From Chrysomallon squamiferum (lineage: Eukaryota; Mollusca; Gastropoda; Neomphalida; Peltospiridae): a DNA stretch of 35,000 nucleotides. Made by a program: the position numbers and the translations under genes. The stretch covers positions 16,855,691-16,890,690 of the forward strand of contig CM022677.1 of assembly GCA_012295275.1 (NCBI GenBank), written 5' to 3'. Within the stretch, counting starts at the first letter, position 1. Each line of letters opens with the position of its first letter. This document shows, piece by piece, positions 24,614-35,000 of the stretch. A model generated the notes under the pieces. That model saw only the letters and a list, made by a program, of their open reading frames with translations. It ran no database searches and was not told the DNA's origin.

Positions 24614-25764
24614 AAAAAAACCTATAAAAAGTGTAATAATAATAAGGACATAGGTTTGTGTCCGTCAAATCTGTTGTTAACAACTGTTGAGATAAAATAA
24701 GAGTAAGTCTGTAGTCACCGCGTCAGGACTACATATTTACAATTAGCTGGAAGTGCTATTTTATATAGACAATCCTATAAACAGAATAAAACGTGCCAGC
24801 TACTGTTTCACTTTCCCGTTTGATCTGTATACGACTTCTTTTTTCTTTTTCCCTTTTCTGTTATTATTATTAAACAAGTTTGATGTTGAAAAATATGACT
24901 TAAAACAGAGCAGCTTTGTAAGTCTCATGAAAAGCCACTACGATACAAATGCATGAATATAAAGCAATGAAAACCAGCGAAGTGATAATTTACTGGCCCT
25001 TAGGACACTTTTATAGTAATGCTATTCACATAGAAAATAAATTATAAGTACACCTTAATTTGCTCGCTGTATTGCGTATTATAATAATCCATTAAATGAT
25101 TTAATAAAAGTCATAGGACTATAGTAAGTTTTATTGACAATTCAGATAAGGGGGAGGGCTTCAGTGTGTGGAGGGCTTCAGTGTGAACAAATGGTGTAGA
25201 AAATAGGATATGGCGCACATAACTACGGTAGTTTTAAGTGTGTTTCAAACAGGTTTTTCTTTGAGAATAAAATTTTATGCATTTCAGAGATTAATGAGTC
25301 ATAGAGAACAGCATTTATTCATGACACTTTTTAAACAGGCTGTTATTTTAACAGGATGATATTCTTACATGAAAATATTTACAGGAATTACTAATCTTAA
25401 CATTAAAAATAATGTTAAATCAAAGCTAACACCAACTCTGAATTAACCCTTATTGCAAATTCAACAACGTTTCTGATATTACTTACCTGAATGTTAGCTC
25501 TGCATCTGTTCACATAAACCTATGATTAACATTCTCGTTAAATTTAATCTGACAGCCTATCAGTAGCCTAAACCCTAATTCTAACACCACCTCGCTATTC
25601 CCCTTAATGTTAACCCATCACAGATCTTAATATTATCCAACCACAATTCTGGACGGAACATAATTTCACCAAAGTATGTCCGGTACAGACTTATGGTTGG
25701 ATGATGTTATATAAAAACATAACTAATTAACTATCTAAATAAAAAAATAAAAAATAAATACTAT

Positions 25765-25843
<79 letters not shown>

Positions 25844-25885
25844 AATAAGTAAATAAGTAAATAAATATATATATTTTTTGTAATC
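24614..25885. other. Interval between the two BTB genes
   Basis: No coding signal. It contains a short direct repeat of GAGGGCTTCAGTGTG near 25155-25185, a segment at about 25400-25510 that resembles 28548-28655, and (ACT)n(AAT)n(AAAT)n microsatellites at 25764-25867. Confidence 0.6.
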
Positions 25886-26266
25886 TTATGCATACAGATG
25901 CTCGGTGAAGTCTTTCGACGACGACTTCATAAAATTCACACACTGCTTTTCTAGTGTTCTGATGATGTACTTCCTCGATAGATTCAGAAGATCGGAGACG
26001 TTGTTGTCTGTTAGGTCGACGTCATCCGTATAAAGATATCTGTGTAAAATAATGTATAGTAAGACTTTAAAACGAGAGATAGTGATGGAAGATTTATTAA
26101 TTAGAAAATAATTAAATTACTAACAAAAGTTATTGTTATCAATGTTCGTGTCTGTATGTACGAATCTCTTCCTCACTTTGTTCGTACAGGTGTTTACTTG
26201 TGTCTGTGTTTGTGTTTGTTTCGTGTTTGTGTGTAGATGTTCTTGTTTTTTCTTTTCGTGTGTGTT

Positions 26267-26328
<62 letters not shown>

Positions 26329-26613
26329 TGTGTGTGTGTGTGTGCTTTAACATACTTCAAAAATTCTTCAAAAACTTCTTGCTGCATATCAGCTAATTTA
26401 AAGTCGTCTGGAACAGGGTTTTTTAATATCTGATTGAAAACTTCGCTTCGTATCTTCAAAACAAAGCTATGTGCTTCAACAACTGTTTCATTGTCGCCTA
26501 TCCGAAATTTAATATCACTGTCTGTTTTGTTATCAAAAACGTATTTCAAACATTCTGGTAATGTCTTTCCTGCCTGCCATGTTGACGTTGGATCTGAGCT
26601 GGCCATGTTTAGA
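25886..26613 (-). CDS. BTB-domain paralogue truncated after the BTB region
   Basis: Minus strand: exon 26613-26356 with ATG at 26606-26604 (donor GTATGT) and exon 26039-25886 ending in TAA. Together they give 134 residues. Exon 1 is the same length as in the neighbouring BTB-PHR gene, with close residues: FRIGDNETVVEAHSF, HSFVLKIRSEVF, VPDDFKLADM. Exon 2 continues YLYTDDVDLT and NLSRKYIIRTLEKQCVNFMK. It then diverges at KSSSKDFTEHLYA and stops, where the paralogue goes on into BACK and PHR. Beyond the stop are only (AAAT)n and (ACT)n repeats. It is either a truncated pseudogene or a BTB-only protein; all visible splice sites are intact. A 24-T tract precedes the acceptor of exon 1, so there is probably a 5' UTR exon further upstream. 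Confidence 0.8.
26268..26344 (+). repeat. (TG)n microsatellite beside the donor of the truncated BTB gene
   Basis: About 35 TG units with one interruption; on the minus (gene) strand this is (CA)n starting about 12 bases after the GTATGT donor. The paralogous intron near 24260 has no long CA run. Confidence 0.97.
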
Positions 26614-26619
26614 CTACAT

Positions 26620-27253
26620 AAAAAAAAAAAAAAAAAAAAAAAAGGAAAGAAAGAAAGAAAGAAAGCCAAACAATAATAATAATAAAAATAGGAATAGGGA
26701 CAGAAAGGGAAAAACTAATTATTCGAACATAGAACTGTAACAATTCATACAGATAATAAATAAATAAATAAATAAATAAGATTGAAAAAAATAAAATAAA
26801 ATAAAAGGAAAGAAAAAAAAAAAAAAAACAAAACAACAATAACAAAAACAATAATAATAATAATAAATATAAGTGTACATGTCTTACTTCTCTAATCTGT
26901 ATATCAAAGTATTTATTTATTTATTTATTAACAATAGCGTTGTTGTTTTTATTTTGCTTTTTGTTGTTTTGGGATAAAGGTTTTTTATTTTTACTTTACT
27001 GTTTTATTTATTTTTTGATATTTTTTATTATTGTTGTTTTGTTTTTGTTTTGTTTTTTCTCCTGTGGCGAAGTAATTCATACATAGATGAAATGTAATTA
27101 TATATATATATATAGTGTGCTACTTTTCGTCAGGTACTTTAATAAGGGTAATTAATATCCTAAACAATCCTTTATGTCCCGGTTAAGAATATTTCATGTC
27201 TAGACAACCAATGTTCAGATCGTGATATAAGTACTTTTACACACACATACACC

Positions 27254-27340
<87 letters not shown>

Positions 27341-27851
27341 CAAATAAAATAAAATAAAATAAAACAATATAAAATACATTGTAGTTTCATTATTGCAGCC
27401 AACCTGAAAAGTCCTGATTGATAATTCCTTAGAAGATTTCCATTTAATGGTTAAACTATTGATCACTGAGGAGAAGAACGTAAAAATAAATAAAATTAAA
27501 TTAAATAAATAAAATTAAATAAAACAGATTATAAAAAAGTGTGGCATACTTTTTCAAGTAGCACATAGAATTACAATAGAATGATGACGAATATGTTGAC
27601 CATGATGATATTGATAATTATGATGATGATGATGATGATGATAATAATAATGGAATTAATTTAACGCTACTATTACTAAGATTACTAGTATCACTATTAC
27701 CACTACCACTACATATTTATTACAAAAAGTATTATCATTATTTGTATTTATTATTTTATTTTTTGTTATCCTCCGGGAACCACAGATTCGGAAATGAGAT
27801 GTAACTAAAAAAAAACAAAAAAAAAAAAACATTTATTATTATTATTATTAT

Positions 27852-27940
<89 letters not shown>

Positions 27941-28450
27941 TTTATTTATTTATTTATTTATTTATTCATTCATTTATTGTAGTAAAAAATGTTATACTAG
28001 TAACCAATTCTGTTAGTTTTATGTTATTTTTAATTTAGAATTCACATTCGCACTATAGGCAATATGTGCAAGATAATGGCTGAACTCGTAAAATATTTAT
28101 ACAAAATGCTTTTTAGTTTTAACTTTTTTTGGAGAAAACACGTCTCCCAAAATATGACCTAGGGAACATGGGTTAGTTGCATATTTTCAAAATGGCGACC
28201 TCCTCAAATTTCAGAGTTCTTACTGGTTGAGTATAAACGCTGTAAACGAATATCCAACATACACAAACATACACAAACGGGGATAAATTTAAAACCAAAT
28301 AACCTTTCTTTTGTACAATTTAATTCCACTGAAGAAAAGTAAGTTAACAAAAGTGCACATTTAATATAATGACATCATGGTAAAGATACATTTAAAAACT
28401 ATTTTTCTGAGGGTTTTTAAATATATTTTTCAGAAGGTAGTCTCGTGACC
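26620..28450. other. Non-coding, repeat-rich interval upstream of the truncated BTB gene
   Basis: It contains A/T-rich simple sequence, (CA)n at 27239-27339, a (GAT)n tract near 27620-27645 and the (TTA)n(GTA)n(TTTA)n compound tract at 27832-27966. About 27560-27800 is related to 29990-30270. No gene was recognised. Confidence 0.6.
27832..27966 (+). repeat. (TTA)n(GTA)n(TTTA)n compound microsatellite
   Basis: Seven TTA units, about 29 uninterrupted GTA units (27853-27940) and then TTTA/TTCA units. This is one of the longest perfect runs in the window. Confidence 0.97.
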
Positions 28451-28728
28451 ATGCTATCATGTTACAGATATGTTTGTATCTGATGTAGGTCAGATGAGAA
28501 TACAAGTATACCCGAGTGTTGTTTACGACAATCTGACAAGGTCATTGTTAAATCTACTCTTAAACCAACTCTAATACCAACCCTGAATTAGTTCTAAATG
28601 CAACAACGTTTCTCATATTACTTACATGAATCTTAACTCTACGTCTGCTTACCTAAACATTTTCATAATTTTATCTCAAAGTCAAATAATATCGATATTA
28701 TTATTAATAAAAATACGAAATTCCTACA

Positions 28729-28731
<3 letters not shown>

Positions 28732-28772
<41 letters not shown>
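28732..28772 (+). repeat. (TTA)n microsatellite
   Basis: A clean run of about 13 TTA units. Confidence 0.95.
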
Positions 28773-28775
<3 letters not shown>

Positions 28776-28974
28776 ACATAATTTATGGACAGTTCTGACA
28801 AACCTGTTAGATATCTAAAAACGGGTTTAACAAAATTCACCCAAATATTTATTGCACTGATGAAATATATTAGATGAAATATAATGCTGATTTGTTTTAA
28901 GCAGATAATAGCACGACATAAAATAAATCGCAACGAAATATAAATACCTGCAAATTTAAAAATTGCCGGCTGCA

Positions 28975-29190
28975 GATCTGAAACACCTCCTTCTTGGTGA
29001 GTAGTAATACCTGGAACTGAGAACTTTCTGTTTGACAAGGTCACTGAAACACTTCCTTCTTGGTGAGTAGTTATACCTGGAACTGAGAACTTTCTGTTTG
29101 ACAAGGTCACTGAAACACTTCCTTCTTGGTGAGTAGTTATACCTGGAACTGAGAACTTTCTGTTTGACAAGGTCACTGAAATACTTTCTG
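28975..29190 (-). repeat. 66-bp tandem repeat, just over three copies
   Basis: The unit contains CCTTCTTGGTGAGTAGTTAT, ACCTGGAACTGAGAACTTTC and TGTTTGACAAGGTCACTGAA (plus-strand reading). Copies are nearly identical. At 66 bp the unit is exactly 22 codons, so at least two minus-strand frames stay open across it (one with SVTLSNRKFSVPGITTH, one with FSDLVKQKVLSSRYNYS). No domain was recognised. A single diverged copy lies near 30380-30445. Confidence 0.95.
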
Positions 29191-29747
29191 TGTGTGGCTG
29201 CTGAGAAAGTCGTGATAAACACGTGACTGAAATTAGATACATCAAAAATTGCGCAACTTGTCACGGTACAGTTTGTGCAGTGTAATGTAACGTATAGTTT
29301 AAAACCTGTTAAAGAAACAAACAGTTATAAATCTGTCATTCCTTATTTTGTCTGTGAAATAGTTATCTTTTTTTTCTCAGAAAGTGTATTTATGAAAAGT
29401 TATCGTTAACTGTTATGTAGGTCAGATGAAAAAAAAAATTAATAATGTTTTAATAGTTCTGACGACAAGAAGCGTTATAGTAGAATCGTTTAAACTGATA
29501 CGTTTTTTCTATGTACATACTCTGAGTCAAAGTGATCTAAACACAGACGTTACAAATACCACCTTTATTTTTTTTAGTATTTGTTTTTAATTATTATTTA
29601 TTTATCTGTTTCACTTATTCCTTTTTAATTTATATACTGGTATTTTTGTTTGTTTGTTTCTTTCATTTTCTTTTCTTTTCTTTCCTTTTCTTTTATTTCA
29701 CTACAAAAAATACAGTATAATATACAATACAGTTAATACGTGCTAAC

Positions 29748-29753
<6 letters not shown>

Positions 29754-29835
<82 letters not shown>
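29754..29835 (+). repeat. (CT)n(AT)n compound microsatellite
   Basis: About 23 CT units run directly into about 17 AT units. Confidence 0.97.
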
Positions 29836-29840
<5 letters not shown>

Positions 29841-31033
29841 AAAATTAAAATAAAATTAATGTCTCAAAATATAGAACTGTACAAAATATCATTAAAAACG
29901 ACGACAGTATCAATAATAATCATAATAATAACAACAACAACATAAAAGAAAATAGGAAGAACATGTATAATTATTAATTTACAACTATATGACTTCCAAA
30001 TCGCTAATAGAACTACATTAAAATTATGACGAATATGACCATGATGATGATGATGAAGATGATGATAATGAAAATATTTTAACACTATTACAAATACTAC
30101 TACTATGATGCTGCTACAGCTACTACTACTGCCATTTCTACTATTTGATGCACTGGTACTATTGCAAGTACTGCTTTTATCATAATTATATAATTGTATT
30201 TATTTATGTATTTTATTTTTGTCGGGGAGTAATAGACCACAGAAATCCGATGTAATTAAGAAAATGTCACACAATGACAATGATAAAATACAACACAGGA
30301 TTAGTTATGGCTGATGCAATAGACAGAAATATTCTAAATCTTAACAAAATATGAAACACCTACAAATGTCAAGTACGTCCTTGTCTCTGACTGGTCTTAC
30401 TGGAACTGATACGTTTCTGTTTGACAAGGTCACTGAAATGTATCCTGCGTTTGTTGTTAGTAACATCGTTTGCTCGTAAAAACATCTCTGAAATCTAATA
30501 TCGTACAAGTCACTCTAGAAGGGTAGGACCGCTGTATTATGTTTTCCATTCTAATGTCGATATCAGTTTAATTGTTATGTGCTTCTGTTGACGAAGCAAC
30601 TGACATTGCTGAAAATGTGAATGTGACACTCTAAGGTAATTTAATAAGGGGCAGATTTGTTTTTAATTTTTTTTTTTTTTTTTGACTTTTTGACTTTTTC
30701 CCCCACGGGACTTGTAAAACATTTTTAAACGTAATTTACAATATTTATTTATTTATAGACACAGACATACAAACATAAACATACTGGCAGATGTACACGG
30801 AAATAAAAAGCAGTATATTTTATCTTTCAAAAATATATTAACAGCTTTATGTCACATACTCTGTATGTGAGAAACAAGCCGTAAAAATGCAGTTGGTTGA
30901 AATGTTAAGCATTTAATTCTGGCTTACGTTTCTTTCTTTTACCTGTTGGTATGTGTGATTTGATTCTGAATGTGTGACTGGGAAAATGTGTATGTCTATG
31001 GCGTATGTTTGTGATGATTTTCTTTATTTGTAA

Positions 31034-31036
<3 letters not shown>

Positions 31037-31093
<57 letters not shown>
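31037..31093 (+). repeat. (TC)n microsatellite
   Basis: About 28 uninterrupted TC units. Confidence 0.97.
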
Positions 31094-31096
<3 letters not shown>

Positions 31097-31205
31097 AGTA
31101 TTCTAGAGCATATTACATATGTAGTATTTCATAATAAATACAGTTTCATATTACTATATCATAAAAGAAAATTAATGTGTTTCCAAACAGATTTATAATT
31201 TTTAT

Positions 31206-31665
31206 TCATTCATTTATTTGTTTATTTTTCATCAAAAAGCTTCTTTTTAACAATTTTAATCTAAAAGCTTGTCTATTCAAGCCAATATTTGGGAAATTAA
31301 GAACTTCGTTATTAGCTTCTCCAATTACTGTGTTACATTTTGTTTGAAATATTCTTTCATCCCATAAAAAATCTAAAATTAACTTTTTCAATTTTAATTT
31401 TGCCCATTTTCAAAATTCATCGTTCTAAAAGCGTATTGATAACTACAGACCTACCACGCAACGCTAGTTTACGCATTTAATAAACTATGCAAACGTTCGC
31501 AAACTATAACGTATAAAATAGCAGGTAATCGACATTTTCTAAGAGAAATTCTATTTCAAAGAATTTAGATAAATGACCGGTAATTTTTAAAGCACTGAAA
31601 AAAAAATATAATGTGACACTCCGTCAAATACTTTCTCAAAGCCAATATTTAGGTTATAATCTCAT
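31206..31665 (-). mobile_element. Decayed LINE reverse-transcriptase fragment (L1/Tx1-like)
   Basis: On the minus strand, GFEKVFDGVSHYIFFSVL (from about 31660) resembles RT motif A and its flank (xKAFDxVxH..L...L), with Val for the usual Ala. After a frameshift comes ITGHLSKFFEIEFLLE. Next is RKLALRGRSVVINTLL, resembling the post-RT block LSLxGRxxVINTL, then a frameshift, then LILDFLWDERIFQTK and NFPNIGLNRQAFRLKLLKR, resembling FxW....K and GGLxxPxL...A.xLK. The catalytic YADD region is missing through an internal deletion, and there are several stops. The block order is typical of L1-like LINEs. Family is from remembered patterns. Confidence 0.75.
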
Positions 31666-31722
31666 ATTTACTGTAATTTATGTCTGCTATCGCTGCAATA
31701 TTTTCTGATATATATATATATA

Positions 31723-31756
31723 TACGTACATATATATATATATATATATGTACGTA
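31723..31756. repeat. 34-bp perfect palindrome
   Basis: TACGTACA, then an alternating TA core, then TGTACGTA. It is perfectly self-complementary, flanked by further (TA)n, and lies about 45 bases before the (GA)n tract. Confidence 0.9.
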
Positions 31757-31798
31757 TGTTTATATCAATCTATTTATCCACAAATTTGTTTATGTAGG

Positions 31799-32916
<1,118 letters not shown>

Positions 32917-33275
32917 GAATCACAGGTGCATAGAATTGACTAAAGTTTTGATTTCTGACACTGGAATACTGTTCCATTCTTGAATGAGCGCTAGGCGAAG
33001 TTTGTTGATGGGTTTGGTTCGATTACGAACAGTTTGCCCACTGATTCGGTCAGTATGAAGCCCTGGTGTGTGAGCAGCAGTAACAGTGGCAGAATCTATA
33101 GTGTTCATGATATAGCATGCGTTGAAACACGAGGACGTCCACGAAGTAGTGGTATCGCTCGACTGGAACTCCCAACACGCCTTGCAACGTCTTCTGCCGA
33201 CAAGCCAGCATCAAGCATGCCAACTGCCGTTTCGCGTAAATTATTGGGAATTTTTGGCGTACCAAAAATTCTACA
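32917..33275 (-). mobile_element. Tc1-like transposase fragment lacking the DDE domain
   Basis: On the minus strand the fragment starts FGTPKIPNNLRETAVGML, then DAGLSAEDVARRVGSSSRAI, the first helix-turn-helix of Tc1-like transposases. RGRPRVSTHAIS and a stop follow. In a shifted frame come SATVTAAHTPGLHTDRIS and GQTVRNRTKPINKL, the second helix-turn-helix. It then jumps directly to LALIQEWNSIPVSEIKTLVN plus SM, the C-terminal block. The whole catalytic part (DDE/D region, roughly 170 residues) is absent. Terminal inverted repeats were not found; an (ATT)n tract starts just beyond the 5' side. Confidence 0.85.
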
Positions 33276-33279
33276 ATGT

Positions 33280-35000
33280 AAAAAACGTTTTTTTTATTTT
33301 TTTTATTTTTTTTATTATTTTTTTCACAATTTTTATTATTATTATTAGTATTATTAGTATTAGTATTATTACAAGAACTACTACTATTATTACAACTCAA
33401 TCAGAACGAACATTTAATGCAATACAATGATACAATCTATTACTTCATACATTTGGAACTATATTACCTACCTCCAACAAACACGCAATAAAATGAATAA
33501 CTTTCACCATTACTACATTTATTATTATTATACCAGTATTGTCATTACTACTACTACTAGTAATACTACTGTTACTGCCAGTACTTATGTCATTATTATC
33601 TTTCGACTTTTATTTCAAATTCTTGGTACAGCTTTTACTCTCTTCTCAGAAAGAGAATCCTACTATGTGATATCTTTCAAAAACAACAACAAACAACAAC
33701 AACAACACAACAACCGAATAATATAAGTATATGTCTCCATTTAAACAAATAATATTGTCCATCTGCTATTACTACTACTGTAATTACAAATTCTGATTCT
33801 AATTCTAGGTCGTAGAACTACTTTTTATTGCTCTTCTGAATCCTTAAAATGTATTTGCTGATTTTGATCTTAGAATTACACTTTTATCAGAAAGAGTTTA
33901 TTTTTAAATGGGATGCACAGACATAGATTTAATTTATTAAATTTTTCGAGCGTTGATAAGATCACACAACACAGTATTCAGTGACAGATGAAGAAACTCC
34001 TCTGTATCAGGAATAAGAAGAGACATCTCAAACGATTAATCATTATTACCTCTGCTGTTACAGCCACTACCATTATAACTGCTACTACGATTATTACTAG
34101 TAAGACCGCACTTATTATTATTATTATTCCTAGAAGAATTTGCTGCCTCTTCTTAGTGAAAACACTAGAAAGAACAAATGAAAAAATATAAATATAGATA
34201 CATACTCAGTTCTGAATGTACAAGTGATAATAAGAAAAATAAAATAAGATATCGTAACAATAAATACGTTCGGCACAACTCGGTATTGCTAATATCACTT
34301 CTGTTGTTTTCTATTATATGAAAAATAAATAATGTAGAAACTAGTGGTTTACTCCTCTTGATTTTAATGTGATCTGCAGCATTCTATACGCAACAGATCA
34401 AAAACTGCATTAAGACGTATCTGACAAAACTGTAAATTGCTTATATGTATAATTGAGACTGAGTGCGATTGTGTATTTGTGTGACTAAATGTTTGCCGGC
34501 AAGTAGACGTAAATAGTTTTAATCATCTTGCATGACGACGGGTCGTTATGATTTTCAGGCATTTCGCATATTGCTTTATGATGGCATATGTTAATAACGT
34601 GACTTTATCGTTACAACACATCGCATCATGAATTAGGAAAATGTTCGATCACATGTGAAAAATCTCCTCTTTTCATTGCCTGAAAAACTATGTTGCTATG
34701 GTTGCAATACCATTGATGATCATTAAATGTTATCATTTCTAAAAATAATACACGAAGATTCTGCTGATGCATAGTTCTTTCTTGTTGCATACTCTAGTGA
34801 TAATAAAATACTACTACAATTACTAATACGATACTACCACTACTATTTTTGTTATTTAATTTTTGACTTTTTTTTATGTAGTTCTTAGTGATACTTTCTG
34901 TCTTGTTGCAGAAAGCATCACAGTGTGTGATTTATATGAATAAATCATTAATACTAATCAAGCCATTTCAAGCAATGACGTCATCAACACCAGGGAAAAC
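33280..35000. other. Non-coding interval at window end
   Basis: Simple (ATT)n, (ACT)n and (AAC)n sequence at 33290-33720, then ordinary AT-rich sequence. No gene, RNA gene or splice-bounded open frame was recognised. Confidence 0.5.

Larger units (their letters stand above)
29270..31205. other. Non-coding interval with diverged duplicated segments
   Basis: It includes (CT)n(AT)n at 29754-29835, a segment at 29990-30270 related to 27560-27800, the diverged 66-bp unit near 30380-30445, a T-run near 30670 and (TC)n at 31037-31093. No gene was recognised. Confidence 0.6.

Noticed and set aside
25560-25620. CCTAAACCCTAATTC-type sequence as interstitial telomere
   Set aside because: Too short and irregular to be a TTAGGG/CCCTAA array.

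Overview
This is AT-rich animal (metazoan) DNA, shown by small GT-AG exons spread through long introns and an extreme load of microsatellites and tandem repeats: (CA)n, (GA)n, (TAA)n, (GTA)n, minisatellites and a kilobase-scale array. The protein families and repeat style would fit a mollusc, perhaps a coleoid cephalopod. That taxonomic guess is inference; nothing in the window proves it.

Layout. (1) 145-12268, plus strand: fifteen phase-compatible exons encode the last 454 residues of an M13 zinc metallopeptidase (neprilysin / endothelin-converting-enzyme family), with all catalytic motifs intact. The 5' end of the gene lies outside the window. Intron 12 carries twenty copies of an 89-bp repeat; introns 3 and 9 carry older, degenerate repeats. 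(2) 12480-13240: a minisatellite that is degenerate near the peptidase gene and a clean 24-bp array at its far end. (3) 13440-14110, minus strand: a broken N-terminal fragment of a collagen prolyl 4-hydroxylase alpha subunit. (4) 14690-20270: about three units of a 1.79-kb tandem repeat with no recognisable gene. (5) 23017-24533, minus strand: a BTB-PHR (BTBD-like) gene. (6) 25886-26613, minus strand: a tandem paralogue cut off after the BTB domain. Short diverged duplicated segments between 25.4 and 30.5 kb suggest repeated duplication of this locus. (7) 28975-29190: a 66-bp repeat. (8) 31206-31665, minus strand: a decayed LINE reverse-transcriptase fragment. (9) 32917-33275, minus strand: a Tc1-like transposase fragment that has lost its catalytic core. 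The rest is repeat-rich non-coding DNA.

The genes show no sign of working together. The M13 product is expected to be a cell-surface or secreted peptidase that cuts small peptides; BTB-PHR proteins of this type are generally cytoplasmic and linked to Cullin-3 ubiquitin ligases. I found no undescribed multi-gene system. The most interesting material is structural: the origin of the 89-bp array from a 56-bp unit, the 1.79-kb array and its deletion junction, and the BTB-PHR tandem duplication with an ATG/GTG difference and a truncated partner.
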